Shown: positions 9,651 through 21,482, numbered from the stretch's first letter. The stretch is 64,000 nt of DNA from Devosia sp. A16 (GCF_001402915.1 NZ_CP012945.1:1899501-1963500), one strand, 5' to 3'. Program-made: numbers and translations. Notes: generated by a model from the letters alone, not told the origin.

Positions 9651-9940
9651 ACCGAGTTTCTGGGGCTGTCTGGTGGGCAAGCTCGTCGATGGGCGCTGCA
9701 TCAGAACAGGGAGCCCCCACCGAACGCACCGTTCACGCAAACACCTACTTTACAGCCATACCGGCGAAGCGTACCTATCCCGCCATGACCGTTTGCATCC
9801 TAATTATTGGCAAAATTCGCCTTATCCCCTCCGGGGACCGGGACGCGACGGCTGTTTGACCCGCATGTTGCTCACCGGCCCCGCCATCAGGCGCGGGTGA
9901 TCCGGTGATCTGATGGCAGGGCCAGAACTGGACCCGCCAA

Positions 9941-10930
9941 ATGTCTTCCGAGACTGCGCCTTCCCCGTCCCTCTCCCGCCCGGGCTTGCGGCAATTCGCC
10001 TGGGCCGGCATCGTGCTGGCGCTCGCCGGCGCCGCCTTCTTCGCCACCAAGGGCATCGTCATCAAGCTGGCTTTGCTCGAGGGCATCGACTCGGTGACGA
10101 CGCTCACCTGGCGGATGATCGTCGCGGTACCGATATTCCTGACCGTCGGCATCCTCGGCTACCGCAAGAAGCTGGCGACGCAGCCGGCGGGCGCGCCCCC
10201 GGTGCTCACCTGGCCGGTCCTGGCGCAGACCCTCGGCGTCGGCGTCATCGGCTATTATGTAGCGAGCTATCTCGACTTCTCGGCGCTCGAATATATCAGC
10301 GCGCAGTTCGACCGGCTGATCCTGCTCACCTATCCGTTCTTCGTCGTCTTGTTCGGCGCCATCTTCTTCAAGCGTCGGATCACCCTGCCGATGGTTGTGG
10401 CGCTCGTCGTCTCCTATCTCGGCATCGGCGTGATCTTCTGGCATGACCTGAGGATCGAGGGCGACAACGTGCTGCTCGGCGCGGCCCTGGTGTTCGGCTC
10501 TGCCATCGCCTACGCCGCCTACCAGATCATGGCCAAGCCGCTGATCGACAAGCTCGGCCCGCAGCTCTTCACCTCCATCGCGATGAGCGGCGCCGGGCCC
10601 GCGGTGATTGTGCATTTCCTCTTCACCCACCCGGTGGGCGACCTGGCGGTGAGCGGCAATGGCTTCCTCTTGATGCTGGCCATCGGCACCGTCTCGACCG
10701 TGCTCCCCGCCTACTGCATCTCCGGCGCCATCGCCCTGATCGGCCCCGAGCGCACTGCCATCATCGGCAACGTCTCGCCGGTGGTGACCGTGGGGCTCGC
10801 CATCTCCATCCTCGGCGAAGCCTTCACCCCTTACCACGCGATCGGCACGGCGCTGGTGCTGGGCGGAGTGTTCCTGTTCACGCGGAAGGAAAAGCCCAAG
10901 GTGAAAGTACTCGAGGAAAGCACGGCCTGA
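9941..10930 (+). CDS. DMT-superfamily transporter (EamA family)
   Basis: A 329-residue inner-membrane protein with about ten hydrophobic helices arranged as two EamA repeats, for example WAGIVLALAGAAFFATKGIV near the N terminus and LALVVSYLGIGVIFW-type segments in the middle. Such proteins export or import small metabolites such as amino acids or nucleosides; the substrate is not readable. The ATG at 9941 begins a short polar leader before the first helix. It is monocistronic and convergent with odhB, with a terminator hairpin between them. Confidence 0.88.
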   Translation: MSSETAPSPSLSRPGLRQFAWAGIVLALAGAAFFATKGIVIKLALLEGIDSVTTLTWRMIVAVPIFLTVGILGYRKKLATQPAGAPPVLTWPVLAQTLGVGVIGYYVASYLDFSALEYISAQFDRLILLTYPFFVVLFGAIFFKRRITLPMVVALVVSYLGIGVIFWHDLRIEGDNVLLGAALVFGSAIAYAAYQIMAKPLIDKLGPQLFTSIAMSGAGPAVIVHFLFTHPVGDLAVSGNGFLLMLAIGTVSTVLPAYCISGAIALIGPERTAIIGNVSPVVTVGLAISILGEAFTPYHAIGTALVLGGVFLFTRKEKPKVKVLEESTA

Positions 10931-10949
10931 GCGTTCTCCCGCCAATCCC

Positions 10950-10981
10950 AAAAACAAAGGGGCCCGCCGCAGCGAGCCCCT
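10950..10981 (-). terminator. Rho-independent terminator of the suc/odh operon
   Basis: On the minus strand, 24 bases after the odhB stop, an AGGGGC/GCCCCT stem is followed by TTTGTTTTT. Stem plus T run is the classic arrangement. The plus-strand reading is followed by a weaker TTTT and may also serve the convergent transporter gene. Confidence 0.75.
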
Positions 10982-11004
10982 GAACTTTTGCGCTGGCCGG
11001 TGGA

Positions 11005-12351
11005 TCAGAGATCCAGCACCAGCCGCTCGGGCGCCTCGAGGCTTTCCTTGACGCGGACGAGGAAGGTCACCGCCTCCTTGCCGTCGACGATGCGATGATC
11101 GTAGCTCAACGCCAGGTACATCATCGGGCGAATGACGATCTCGCCGCCGACGACCACCGGCCGCTCCTGGATCTTGTGCATGCCGAGAATACCGGACTGC
11201 GGGGCATTGAGGATCGGCGTCGACATCAGCGAGCCGTAGACGCCGCCATTCGAAATGGTGAAGGTGCCGCCCTGCATGTCGGCCATCGAGAGCTGACCGT
11301 CGCGCGCCAGCTTGCCCAGCCGGGCAATGTCCTTCTCGATGCCGGCGATCGACAGCTGGTCGGCGTCGCGCACCACGGGCACCACGAGGCCCTTGTCGGT
11401 GCCGACGGCCACGCCGATATGGGCGTAGTTCTTGTACACCAGGTCGTCGCCGTCGATCTCGGCATTGACCGCCGGGATCTCCTTGAGCGCGTGCGTCACC
11501 GCCTTGGTGAAGAAGCCCATGAAACCGAGCTTCACGCCGTGCTTCTTCTCGAACAGTTCCTTGTAAGAATTGCGCAGGTCCATCACCGGCTTCATGTCCA
11601 CCTCGTTGAAGGTGGTGAGCATGGCGGCTGTATTCTGCGCTTCCTTGAGGCGCCGCGCGATGGTCTGGCGCAGCCGGGTCATCTTCACCCGCTCCTCGCG
11701 CCCGTCGTCACTGGCATTCACCGGACCGCGCGGCTGCGCCGGGACCGGCGCCGGAGCCGGCTCGGCAGCCTTGGGGGCAGGAGCCGGAGCAGGCGCTGCA
11801 ACCGGGGCCGGAGCCGGCTTCGGCGCGGCAGCCGGAGCAGCTGCGGCAACGCTCGCAACCGGAGCGGCAGCGGGCTTGGTCGCGGCGGCCAGCACGTCTT
11901 CCTTGAGAATCTGGCCGCGACGACCCGAGCCACTGATATCGGCGTCGGTCAGGCCGGCTTCCGCCATCAGCTTCTGGGCGCTCGGCGCCGGCGGCACCGC
12001 GACCCCATTGCCGTTGGCCGGCTTCGTCGCCGGCTCGGCGGCGACTGCCGCCGGCTGCGGGATTTCAACCGGCTTGGCGGCACCGGCCGGGGCGGCGGCA
12101 GCGACTGACGACCCGGCTGCAGCGATCGCCCCGATCAGCGCTCCGACATTGACCGTATCGCCCGGATTGGCGGTAATGGTCTCGAGCACGCCCGCCGCCG
12201 GGGCCGGCACCTCGATGGTCACCTTGTCGGTCTCGAGCTCCACCACCGGCTCATCGGCGGCGACGGCATCGCCCACCTTCTTGAACCACTGGCCGATCGT
12301 CGCCTCGGTGACGCTCTCGCCCAGCGTGGGCACCCGGATGTCAGTCGCCAT
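11005..12351 (-). CDS. odhB: 2-oxoglutarate dehydrogenase E2, dihydrolipoyl succinyltransferase
   Basis: Core enzyme of the 2-oxoglutarate dehydrogenase complex; transfers the succinyl group from lipoamide to CoA. The 448-residue protein has one N-terminal lipoyl domain (lysine in [18 protein letters not shown]), an Ala/Pro-rich linker, the peripheral-subunit-binding domain ([27 protein letters not shown]), a second Ala/Pro linker and the catalytic domain ending in the motif [13 protein letters not shown], whose His and Asp are catalytic. It follows sucA by about 40 bases and ends the operon at a strong terminator. No lpd gene follows it in the window. Confidence 0.97.
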   Translation of the reverse strand: MATDIRVPTLGESVTEATIGQWFKKVGDAVAADEPVVELETDKVTIEVPAPAAGVLETITANPGDTVNVGALIGAIAAAGSSVAAAAPAGAAKPVEIPQPAAVAAEPATKPANGNGVAVPPAPSAQKLMAEAGLTDADISGSGRRGQILKEDVLAAATKPAAAPVASVAAAAPAAAPKPAPAPVAAPAPAPAPKAAEPAPAPVPAQPRGPVNASDDGREERVKMTRLRQTIARRLKEAQNTAAMLTTFNEVDMKPVMDLRNSYKELFEKKHGVKLGFMGFFTKAVTHALKEIPAVNAEIDGDDLVYKNYAHIGVAVGTDKGLVVPVVRDADQLSIAGIEKDIARLGKLARDGQLSMADMQGGTFTISNGGVYGSLMSTPILNAPQSGILGMHKIQERPVVVGGEIVIRPMMYLALSYDHRIVDGKEAVTFLVRVKESLEAPERLVLDL

Positions 12352-12393
12352 CAGTTTGGTCCTTCAGTTTTCTTGCCACTTTAGGCGATGCTA

Positions 12394-15390
12394 CTACTTG
12401 GCGAACGCTTCTTCGAGGAAGGCCTGCAGCTGCTGCAGGTGCGTGCGCATCAGGCCGGTCGCCGTCGCTGCGGAGGCGGCGCGGCCGACATACTGCGGCC
12501 GGTCGCCCGGACGCCCCATCTGGTCCATCACCCAGTCGATATAGGGCTGCACGAACGCCCAGGCACCCATGTTCTTGGGCTCTTCCTGGCACCAGACGAT
12601 CTCGGCGTTCTTGAACCGGTTGAGTTCGTCGAGCAAAGCCTTGGCCGGGAACGGATAGAGCTGCTCCAGCCGCAGCAGGTAGACGTCGTTGATGCCGCGC
12701 TTCTCGCGATCCTCGAGCAGGTCGTAATAGACCTTGCCGGTGCAGAGGATCACGCGGCGGATCTCTTCGTCGGGCGCCAGCTTGATCGTCGTCTTGGGCA
12801 CGCCCGGCGCTTCCGCATCGTCCCACAACAGGCGATGGAACGTCGATTCCGGCCCGAACTCGACCAGTCCCGACACTGCCTTCTTGTGACGCAACAGCGA
12901 CTTGGGCGTCATCAGCACCAAGGGCTTGCGGAAGTCGCGCTTCATCTGCCGGCGCAGGATGTGGAAATAGTTGGCCGGCGTCGTGCAGTTGGCCACCTGC
13001 ATGTTGTCCTCGGCGCAGCTCTGCAGATAGCGCTCCAGACGGGCCGACGAATGCTCCGGCCCCTGGCCTTCATAGCCGTGCGGCAACAGCATCACGAGCC
13101 CCGACATGCGGAACCACTTGCGTTCGCCCGAAGAGATGAACTGGTCGACCACCACCTGCGCGCCGTTGGCGAAATCGCCGAACTGCGCTTCCCACAGGGT
13201 CAGCGTGTTCGGCTCGGCCAGCGAATAGCCATACTCGAAGCCCAGCACCGCTTCTTCCGAGAGCATCGAGTTGATGACCTCGTAGCGCGCCTGCTTTTCG
13301 GCGATGTTGTTGAGCGGCGTATAGGTCTCGCCGTCGCGTTCCTGGTCGTTCAGCACCGAGTGGCGCTGGCTGAAGGTGCCGCGCTCGACGTCCTGGCCCG
13401 ACAGGCGGACCGGATGGCCCTCTTCCAGCAGCGTCGCGAAGGCCAGCGCTTCACCGGTGGCCCAGTCGATGCCTTCGCCCGACTCGATCGCGGCGAGCCG
13501 GTTGTCCATGAAGCGCTTGACCGTCTTGTGGGCGTTGAACCCGGCCGGCACCGCCGTCAGCCGCTCGCCCAGCTTGACCAGGTCGGCAAGCTCGACGCCG
13601 GTGTCGCCGCGGCGCGCCCCCTCGACATCGGCGCGCTTCAGGTCCTTCCACACGCCGTCGAGCCAGTCGGTCTTGTTGGGGCGGAAATCCTGGCCGGCCT
13701 CGAACTCGCGCTCGAGATGCGCCCGCCAGTCGGCCTTCATCCTGTCGACTTCATCCGCCGTCACCAGGCCCTCGCCGACGAGGCGCTTGGAATAGATATC
13801 CAGCGTCGTCTCGTGGCTACGGATCTTGGAATACATCAAAGGCTGGGTGAAGCTCGGCTCGTCGCCTTCGTTATGGCCGAAGCGGCGATAGCAGAAGATG
13901 TCGATCACCACCGGACGACCGAAGCGCTGCCGGAACTCGGTCGCGACCTTCGCGACATAGACCACTGCTTCCGGATCGTCGCCGTTCACGTGGAACACCG
14001 GCGCCTCGATCATCTTGGCGACGTCGGTCGGATAGGGCGAGGAGCGTGAATACATCGGCGCCGTGGTGAAGCCGATCTGGTTGTTGATCACCACGTGGAT
14101 CGACCCGCCGGTACGGTGCCCCTTGAGACCACTGAGCCCGAGGCATTCGGCGATCACGCCCTGGCCGGCAAACGCCGCATCGCCATGCAGCAGCAGCGGC
14201 AGCACCACCGAGCGATCGGTCTGGCGCGTATCGGCGAGGAAGCGCCCATCGACCGCCGAACGCTGGTCCTGCTTGGCGCGCGCCTTGCCCAGCACCACCG
14301 GATCGACGATCTCGAGATGCGACGGATTGGCGGTGAGGCTCAGGTGCACGTTGTTGCCGTCGAACTCACGGTCGGCCGAAGCACCCAGGTGGTACTTCAC
14401 GTCGCCCGAGCCTTCGACTTCCTCGGGGTAGAACGCCCCACCCTTGAACTCATGGAACAGCGCCCGGTGCGGCTTGGCCAGCACCTGGGTCAGGACGTTC
14501 AGCCGGCCGCGATGCGCCATGCCGAGCACGATATCCTTCACGCCGAGCGAACCGCCGCGCTTGATGATCTGCTCGAGGGCCGGGATCAGTGCTTCCGAGC
14601 CATCGAGACCGAACCGCTTGGTGCCGGTGAACTTGACGTCGAGGAACTTCTCGAAACCTTCCGCTTCGACAAGCTTGTTGAGGATCGCCTTCTTGCCCTC
14701 GGGCGTGAACTTGATCTCCTTGTCCGGCCCTTCCATGCGCTCCTGGATCCACTGCTTGGCTTCGGGATCGGAGATGTGCATGAACTCGACACCGACGGTC
14801 GAGCAATAGGTCCGCTGGAGAATCTCCAGCATCTGGGGAACCGTCGCGTACTCGAGCCCCAGATAGTTATCGATGAAGATCTTGCGGCCGTAATCGGCTT
14901 CGGTGAAGCCGTAGGCCGAGGGCTCGAGCTCGGGCGCCGGCTCTTCGGCCCGCATCTTCAACGGGTCGAGATCGGCATGCAGGTGCCCGCGCATGCGGTA
15001 GGCGCGGATCATCATGATGGCATGGATCGAGTCGCGCGTCGCCTGCAGCACGTCGATGGCGGTCGGTGCCGGCGCCTGTTCGGCCTTGGCCTTCTCGACC
15101 ACCGCCTTCTGCACCTTGACCTGGATCTCGCCCCAGTTGCCGTCGAGCGCCGACACCAGTTCGCCATTGGCCGACTGCGGCCAATCCTGGCGCTGCCAGC
15201 TCGGGCCCTCGGCATTCTTGTCGATGTCGGCGGGAGCATCCTCGAGCCGATCGAAATACGACGCCCAGGTCGGATCGATCGAGGCCGGATCGGCCTTGTA
15301 GCGGGCATAGAGCCCTTCGATGTAGTCGGCGTTGCCGCCATAGAGGAAAGAAGAAAGCAAGAACTGTTCGTTCTTTTCTTGTCGGGTCAT
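12394..15390 (-). CDS. sucA: 2-oxoglutarate dehydrogenase E1 component
   Basis: Thiamine-diphosphate enzyme that decarboxylates 2-oxoglutarate. The 998-residue length is normal. The N terminus has the E1 signature LLSSFLYGGNADYIEGLYARYK, which binds E2. The middle holds GMAHRGRLNVL, the ThDP-binding stretch HGDAAFAGQGVIAE, and HVVINNQIGFTT. The C-terminal transketolase-like part includes FEYGYSLAEPNTLTLWEAQFG. The gene is 160 bases after sucD on the same strand, with odhB next. The region between sucD and sucA has no gene and could hold an internal promoter. Confidence 0.98.
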   Translation of the reverse strand: MTRQEKNEQFLLSSFLYGGNADYIEGLYARYKADPASIDPTWASYFDRLEDAPADIDKNAEGPSWQRQDWPQSANGELVSALDGNWGEIQVKVQKAVVEKAKAEQAPAPTAIDVLQATRDSIHAIMMIRAYRMRGHLHADLDPLKMRAEEPAPELEPSAYGFTEADYGRKIFIDNYLGLEYATVPQMLEILQRTYCSTVGVEFMHISDPEAKQWIQERMEGPDKEIKFTPEGKKAILNKLVEAEGFEKFLDVKFTGTKRFGLDGSEALIPALEQIIKRGGSLGVKDIVLGMAHRGRLNVLTQVLAKPHRALFHEFKGGAFYPEEVEGSGDVKYHLGASADREFDGNNVHLSLTANPSHLEIVDPVVLGKARAKQDQRSAVDGRFLADTRQTDRSVVLPLLLHGDAAFAGQGVIAECLGLSGLKGHRTGGSIHVVINNQIGFTTAPMYSRSSPYPTDVAKMIEAPVFHVNGDDPEAVVYVAKVATEFRQRFGRPVVIDIFCYRRFGHNEGDEPSFTQPLMYSKIRSHETTLDIYSKRLVGEGLVTADEVDRMKADWRAHLEREFEAGQDFRPNKTDWLDGVWKDLKRADVEGARRGDTGVELADLVKLGERLTAVPAGFNAHKTVKRFMDNRLAAIESGEGIDWATGEALAFATLLEEGHPVRLSGQDVERGTFSQRHSVLNDQERDGETYTPLNNIAEKQARYEVINSMLSEEAVLGFEYGYSLAEPNTLTLWEAQFGDFANGAQVVVDQFISSGERKWFRMSGLVMLLPHGYEGQGPEHSSARLERYLQSCAEDNMQVANCTTPANYFHILRRQMKRDFRKPLVLMTPKSLLRHKKAVSGLVEFGPESTFHRLLWDDAEAPGVPKTTIKLAPDEEIRRVILCTGKVYYDLLEDREKRGINDVYLLRLEQLYPFPAKALLDELNRFKNAEIVWCQEEPKNMGAWAFVQPYIDWVMDQMGRPGDRPQYVGRAASAATATGLMRTHLQQLQAFLEEAFAK

Positions 15391-15552
15391 GTCCAGCGTC
15401 GCGAGGCGTGCACCCCGCCATCCTTCTCAAACGCCCGGGATTTCTCTCGACCGGGCCCTGTGTCGTTGCGGGCCAACCTGCCCGCAACTTCTTTGTTTGA
15501 CGTTAAGGCGCGGGAAACCACCCGCGCCCCGCCATCTGCTTCCGCCCTCGCC

Positions 15553-16461
15553 TCAGCCTTTTAGTACGTCGGCCAGGGTTTGGCCAATCCTCGCAGGCGA
15601 CTGCGACACCTTTATGCCCGCCCGTTCCATCGCCGCGATCTTGTCCTCGGCGCCGCCCTTGCCGCCCGAGATCACGGCGCCGGCATGGCCCATGGTCCGG
15701 CCGGCGGGAGCCGTGCGCCCGGCGATGAAGCCGGCCATCGGCTTCTTGCGGCCCTTCCTGGCTTCGTCGATCAGGAACTGCGCGGCGTCTTCCTCGGCCG
15801 AGCCGCCGATTTCGCCGATCATGATGATGGATTTGGTGGCTTCGTCGGCGAGGAACATCTCGAGCATATCGATGAACTCGGTGCCCTTGACCGGATCGCC
15901 GCCGATGCCGACCGCAGTGGTCTGGCCGAGCCCGGCATTGGTGGTCTGGAACACCGCTTCATAAGTAAGCGTGCCCGAGCGGGAAACAATGCCCACCGAT
16001 CCCTTGGAAAAGATCGAGCCGGGCATGATGCCGATCTTGCACTCCTCCGGCGTCAGGACGCCCGGGCAGTTGGGGCCGAGCAGCCGCGACTTCGATTTGT
16101 CGAGCCGCGCCTTGACCCGCACCATGTCGAGCACCGGAATGCCCTCGGTGATGCAGACGATCAGCGGGATTTCCGCGTCGATCGCCTCGATGATGGCGTC
16201 AGCGGCGCCAGGCGGCGGCACATAGACCACCGAGGCGGTGGCGCCGGTGCGCTCCTTGCCCTCGGCGACCGAGGCGAACACCGGCAGCGTGGCCGAAGCA
16301 TCGAGCCCCGAGGTCCACACCTCTCCGGCCTTCTTGGGGTTCACGCCGCCCACCATCTTGGTGCCGTAATAGGCCAGCGCCTGTTCGGTATGGAACGTGC
16401 CCGTCTTGCCGGTCAGCCCCTGCACCAGGACGCGAGTGTCTTTGTTGACGAGAATCGACAT
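15553..16461 (-). CDS. sucD: Succinate-CoA ligase subunit alpha
   Basis: Makes succinate and NTP from succinyl-CoA with SucC. The 302-residue protein begins [20 protein letters not shown], which is the CoA-binding Rossmann part, and has the LLGPNCPGV segment and the phosphohistidine loop [20 protein letters not shown] containing the active His. The start ATG lies 14 bases after the sucC stop, so the two subunits are co-translated as usual. Confidence 0.98.
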   Translation of the reverse strand: MSILVNKDTRVLVQGLTGKTGTFHTEQALAYYGTKMVGGVNPKKAGEVWTSGLDASATLPVFASVAEGKERTGATASVVYVPPPGAADAIIEAIDAEIPLIVCITEGIPVLDMVRVKARLDKSKSRLLGPNCPGVLTPEECKIGIMPGSIFSKGSVGIVSRSGTLTYEAVFQTTNAGLGQTTAVGIGGDPVKGTEFIDMLEMFLADEATKSIIMIGEIGGSAEEDAAQFLIDEARKGRKKPMAGFIAGRTAPAGRTMGHAGAVISGGKGGAEDKIAAMERAGIKVSQSPARIGQTLADVLKG

Positions 16462-16475
16462 TGCTTCTTCCTGGC

Positions 16476-17672
16476 TCAGCGGGTCTTTACGGCAGCGACG
16501 ATCTTCTGCGCCGCGTCGTCGAGGTCGTCGGCCGAGATCACGTCGAGGCCGGATGAGTTGAGGATGGCCTTGCCTTCCTTGACGTTGGTGCCTTCGAGGC
16601 GCACCACCAGCGGCACCTTGAGGCCGACTTCCTTCACTGCCGCGATCACGCCTTCGGCGATGATGTCGCAACGCATGATGCCGCCGAAGATGTTGACCAG
16701 GATGCCCTTCACCGCCGGATCGGCGGTGATGATCTTGAACGCCGCCGTCACCTTCTCCTTGCTGGCGCCGCCGCCCACATCGAGGAAGTTGGCCGGCTCG
16801 GCGCCGTAGAGCTTGATGATGTCCATGGTCGCCATGGCGAGGCCGGCGCCGTTGACCATGCAGCCGATATTGCCGTCGAGCGCCACATAGGCGAGGTCGA
16901 ACTTCGACGCCTCGATCTCCTTGGCGTCCTCTTCGGTGAGGTCGCGGAGCTCGGCCAGTTCCGGATGCCGGAAGGCTGCATTGTTGTCGAAGCTCACCTT
17001 GGCGTCGAGCACCCGGATATGGCCGTTGGCCATGACGATCAGCGGGTTCACTTCGAGGAGCGACATGTCCTTTTCGACGAACGCCTTGTAGAGCGCCGGG
17101 AACACCGACTTGGCATCTTCGGCGGCCGCGCCGTCGAGCTTGAGCGCCGCGACGATCTCCGCCACGTCCCTGGCCGTGACGCCCACGGTCGGGTCGATAT
17201 CGACGGTGACGATCTTTTCCGGCGTGTCGTGCGCCACCGCCTCGATGTCCATGCCGCCTTCGGTCGAAACCACGAACGACACCCGGCCGGTGGAACGGTC
17301 GACCAGGAGCGAGCAATAGAGCTCTCGCGCGATGTCGGCACCGTCCTCGATGTAGAGCCGGTTGACCTGCTTGCCGGCCGGGCCGGTCTGCTTGGTGACC
17401 AGCGTGTTGCCCAGCATTTCCTTGGCATTGGCGGCGACTTCCGCCGCCGACTTGGCGAGCCGCACACCGCCCTTGGCGTCGGCAGGCAGTTCCTTGAACT
17501 TGCCCTTGCCGCGGCCGCCGGCATGGATCTGCGATTTCACCACATAGAGCGGGCCGGGCAGTTCGAGCGCCGCGGCTTCCGCCTCGTGGGGCGTGAAGAT
17601 CGCCACTCCGTCGGCCACCGGCAACCCGTAGGTCTTCAGCAGCGCCTTGGCCTGGTGTTCATGGATGTTCAT
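16476..17672 (-). CDS. sucC: Succinate-CoA ligase subunit beta (ATP-grasp)
   Basis: Nucleotide-binding subunit of succinyl-CoA synthetase. The 398-residue protein begins [19 protein letters not shown], the family's hallmark, carries the ATP-grasp domain ([16 protein letters not shown]) and the C-terminal CoA-ligase domain with [10 protein letters not shown]. It lies between a small secreted unknown gene (26 bases upstream) and sucD in the mdh-sucCD-sucA-odhB transcript. Confidence 0.98.
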   Translation of the reverse strand: MNIHEHQAKALLKTYGLPVADGVAIFTPHEAEAAALELPGPLYVVKSQIHAGGRGKGKFKELPADAKGGVRLAKSAAEVAANAKEMLGNTLVTKQTGPAGKQVNRLYIEDGADIARELYCSLLVDRSTGRVSFVVSTEGGMDIEAVAHDTPEKIVTVDIDPTVGVTARDVAEIVAALKLDGAAAEDAKSVFPALYKAFVEKDMSLLEVNPLIVMANGHIRVLDAKVSFDNNAAFRHPELAELRDLTEEDAKEIEASKFDLAYVALDGNIGCMVNGAGLAMATMDIIKLYGAEPANFLDVGGGASKEKVTAAFKIITADPAVKGILVNIFGGIMRCDIIAEGVIAAVKEVGLKVPLVVRLEGTNVKEGKAILNSSGLDVISADDLDDAAQKIVAAVKTR

Positions 17673-17698
17673 GCTGCTCCTTCGCCTCGGTCCGAGGC

Positions 17699-18250
17699 CT
17701 ACGAATTTGTTCCAGAAAAGCCGGCAACCAGTTCGCTTGCGCCGGGCGCGATCACCACGCGATCGGCAGTGCAGTCGAACAGCGGCGCCATGGCACCGAT
17801 GCCGCGGGCCACGCCATTGGCCTGTTCGAGCGCTGCATCGACGACGCCGACCACGCAGCCGGGTTCGTTCTTCGAGCCGACGCGCGAGATCACCAAGGCC
17901 TGCGCCTCGCGGCCATCGACGCTGATCAGGTAGCGGATGATCGCCGCCTCGGCGGCGCCATCAGCATTGGTCAGCCACTCGACGGTGTCGCCGATGTTGT
18001 TGAAAGCCGAGAAGGTCTCAAAGCTGTCGTTCTTGACGCCGAAATCGACGTCGAGCCGCGCATCGCCTTCCGAAACGAAGACGTCGAGCCCGGCGTGACC
18101 GGGGCAGCGGAGATCGGCTCCGCCGTCCTCATAGGTCTTGAGCACCGTGCAGTCGGCATCGACGATCTTGCTGTAGACACTCGCAGCCTGGGCGCCGCCG
18201 CTGGAGGCGGCGACGGCTGCGAGGATGAGCAGGGCCGATGCGGTGCGCAT
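17699..18250 (-). CDS. Secreted protein of unknown function inserted between mdh and sucC
   Basis: A 183-residue protein. Starting at [20 protein letters not shown] gives a clean signal peptide ending in QAA. The mature part has four cysteines ([34 protein letters not shown]), which would suit two disulfides in the periplasm. I do not recognise a named family. It is on the same strand as mdh (26 bases downstream of its stop) and sucC (26 bases before its start), so it very likely shares their transcript; the link to the TCA cycle is positional only. Confidence 0.8.
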   Translation of the reverse strand: MRTASALLILAAVAASSGGAQAASVYSKIVDADCTVLKTYEDGGADLRCPGHAGLDVFVSEGDARLDVDFGVKNDSFETFSAFNNIGDTVEWLTNADGAAEAAIIRYLISVDGREAQALVISRVGSKNEPGCVVGVVDAALEQANGVARGIGAMAPLFDCTADRVVIAPGASELVAGFSGTNS

Positions 18251-18276
18251 GGTAGCCTTTCGGTCGGACGGGAGCG

Positions 18277-19323
<1,047 letters not shown>

Positions 19324-19353
19324 CTAGCGGCCCGGTCTGCAGCGATTGCATGG

Positions 19354-20502
19354 CTAGGCCGGTTGTACGACCTCGCCGCGATGCGGCGCTCCCAGATAGT
19401 CCGCCGACTGCATCTCGATGAGCCGGGAGACGCAACGCGCGAACTCGGCCCTGGTCCGCTCGTCCTGGCCCAGCTCGTCGAGCGGCACGGCGAAGCTCGC
19501 CGCCAGCTTGGCGCCCCGGTCGTAGAGCGTGTCGACGAGCAGGATGAAGCGCTTGGCGGCGTTGGAGCGCAGCCGATCGAACTGCGGCACATGGTCGATC
19601 ATCACCGCTTCATAGGCATGGCTGAGCTTGAGGTAGTCACGTGCGCCCAACGGCTTGTCGCACAACTCCGTGAACGTGAAGCGCGCCGCGCCCATCGCCG
19701 CCCTTGGCACGGGAATGGTCCGGCCCAGCGAATAAAGCTCGGTCGGCTCGCCCGGCGCGCCGCCCGTGAGCTTCAGCCACAACCGGTCCATCGCCGCATC
19801 CACCTCCGGCCCGACGCCGAACTGGTACACCGCCTCGCCCTCGAACTTCACCCGCCGGTAGTCGGTGGGACCGTCGAGTTCGACGATCTCGACATGCTGC
19901 TTCAGCTCGGCGATGAACGGCAGCACCAGCTGGCGGTTGAGGCCGTTCTCGTAGAGGTCGTCGGGCCGCGTGTTGGAGGTCGCGACGATGGTCACCCCGC
20001 CGGCAAACAGCTTGTCGAACAGCCGTCCCAGCAGCATCGCATTGGTGATGTCCTGCACCTGGAACTCGTCGAGGCAGAGCAGCCGCACCTCGTCGAGCAA
20101 CGGCCTGGTCACCGCCGCCACCGGATCGGCGCTCTCCGCCTTGCCCTTGCTGGATTTGCGGAACGCCGCGATCGCTTCGTGCATCTCGTCCATGAACTCA
20201 TGGAAATGCACCCGGCGCTTCCTGTCCGTCGGCGCCAGTCCGTAGAACAGGTCCATCAGCATGGTCTTGCCGCGCCCGACCTGCCCCACGAGATAGGCGC
20301 CGCGCACCGGCGCGGGCCCGCCGAACAGGCCGCCGAGGAACCCACGCGACGCCTGCTGCGTGGCGAGTTCGCTCGCCACGCGATCAAGCGCCGCGGCGGC
20401 CTTGAACTGCAACGGATCGGGCGTCAACGCGCCGCTCGTCGTCAGCGCGTTCAGTCGGTCGGTGACTGGTGTGCCCGCGTGCCCCCGCCGCTGGCGTGAC
20501 AT
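19354..20502 (-). CDS. zapE: Cell division AFG1-family ATPase ZapE
   Basis: P-loop ATPase of the AFG1/LACE1 family; in bacteria ZapE acts at the Z-ring under stress. The 382-residue protein has Walker A GQVGRGKTMLMDLFY, Walker B RLLCLDEFQVQDI, and the family segment FHEFMDEMHE. A GTG sits directly before the chosen ATG and would add one residue. It is upstream of mdh on the same strand but separated by a mdh promoter candidate. Next to mdh is its usual place in Hyphomicrobiales. Confidence 0.94.
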   Translation of the reverse strand: MSRQRRGHAGTPVTDRLNALTTSGALTPDPLQFKAAAALDRVASELATQQASRGFLGGLFGGPAPVRGAYLVGQVGRGKTMLMDLFYGLAPTDRKRRVHFHEFMDEMHEAIAAFRKSSKGKAESADPVAAVTRPLLDEVRLLCLDEFQVQDITNAMLLGRLFDKLFAGGVTIVATSNTRPDDLYENGLNRQLVLPFIAELKQHVEIVELDGPTDYRRVKFEGEAVYQFGVGPEVDAAMDRLWLKLTGGAPGEPTELYSLGRTIPVPRAAMGAARFTFTELCDKPLGARDYLKLSHAYEAVMIDHVPQFDRLRSNAAKRFILLVDTLYDRGAKLAASFAVPLDELGQDERTRAEFARCVSRLIEMQSADYLGAPHRGEVVQPA

Positions 20503-20565
20503 CACGGAGCGCGCCCAGCCAAAGTGGATGGGGTTTGGCGGTTCGAGCCCGCGACCATTGGGAGA

Positions 20566-21159
20566 TTATCCGACCATCGTGATCCCCTGGCCGCCGGCCA
20601 GGGTGCCGATGAACTGGCTGCCGCTGTGGATCAGCGAGGCGATGATGTCGCCATTCTCGTCGAACAGTTGCACCTGGTTGCCCACCAGCTGCCAGCTCGC
20701 CACGACCTTCAGGCCGTCGAGCGCGCAGCCCGGCGTCGAGGCGCGGTAGCGCGAGGTGCCGGATTTGGTGGTCTGCGTCAGGTTGAGCTTGCACTGCTCG
20801 GCGCCCGACACCACGGTCCAGCCACCCAGCAGTTTTTCGACCGTCAGCCCGGTGGAGAGATCGCGACCTGCCGCCTGCGGCACCGAGCCGAGCCGGGCAA
20901 AGGACCCGTCGGCATTGGCAACCTGGGCGGGCTGGCCGGGCGTCAGCGGCGCCGGCTGGGCCAGCGAGGCCTGCTGCACGGTGCTGCCCGGCAGCGTATT
21001 GAGGTCAGAGCTCGCCACCGAGGAATCCTGGATCGGCGCGATGGTCTCGGTGGACGCGATGCTGGTGGTGGTCACACCGCTCGAGGCGCAGCCGCTCAGA
21101 ACGAGCGCCAAGACACCTGCTGCAGCAATGGAAACGCCAGCGCGTTTCGAACTCATCAT
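20566..21159 (-). CDS. Omp19-like outer-membrane lipoprotein, AprI/Inh protease-inhibitor domain
   Basis: A 197-residue lipoprotein: the signal ends in LALVLSGC, with the lipobox Cys at about 24. A low-complexity Ser/Thr/Pro linker follows, then a beta-barrel domain of the AprI/Inh metalloprotease-inhibitor type (about 105-197: GGWTVVSGAEQCKLNLTQT, GCALDGLKVVASWQLV, QVQLFDENGDIIASL). The paired cysteines QCKL and GCAL fit the conserved disulfide. The layout is that of Brucella Omp19, known as a surface lipoprotein that inhibits proteases. Activity here is inferred from family. Confidence 0.87.
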   Translation of the reverse strand: MMSSKRAGVSIAAAGVLALVLSGCASSGVTTTSIASTETIAPIQDSSVASSDLNTLPGSTVQQASLAQPAPLTPGQPAQVANADGSFARLGSVPQAAGRDLSTGLTVEKLLGGWTVVSGAEQCKLNLTQTTKSGTSRYRASTPGCALDGLKVVASWQLVGNQVQLFDENGDIIASLIHSGSQFIGTLAGGQGITMVG

Positions 21160-21350
21160 CGGCCCTGCTCCGCCAGATGGTTAAGAATTGGTGACCGGCG
21201 ATACAGCGTCAACGGCAAACCCGTCAACCGCCAAGGCCCCGCTTTTCCTATGCAGCGATTAATGTGGCGGAGTTAGGGAGCGGCGGTGGGTGGCTGTGGC
21301 CAGCCGCCTTGGCTTAGCTACCCTCGCATATGCAGCGTTGGGCACCTCTT

Positions 21351-21470
21351 GCCTTCTCCCCTTGTGGAGCAGCGCTATCGCATATGGCTTTGCGCACCGA
21401 GAGGCGGGTGACTCGCCATACGCGATAGCTCCCCCTTGTAGGGAGGATCAAGGGTGGGGGTGGCCCCACG
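21351..21470. repeat. Intergenic palindromic repeat (family A) with an internal CTATCGC arm
   Basis: An outer CTCCCCTTGTGG and CCCCCTTGTAGGGAG pair surrounds inverted arms CTATCGCATATGGC (21375-21388) and GCCATACGCGATAG (21415-21428), which match at 13 of 14 positions. The core CGCTATCGC is shared with the palindrome at 7422-7455. Confidence 0.55.
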
Positions 21471-21482
21471 TTCCCACCGCCC

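Noticed and set aside
20533-20556. GGCGGTTCGAGCCCGCGACCA-like stretch resembling a tRNA T arm and CCA end.
   Set aside because: The stem does not pair as a T arm, and no D or anticodon arm lies upstream.
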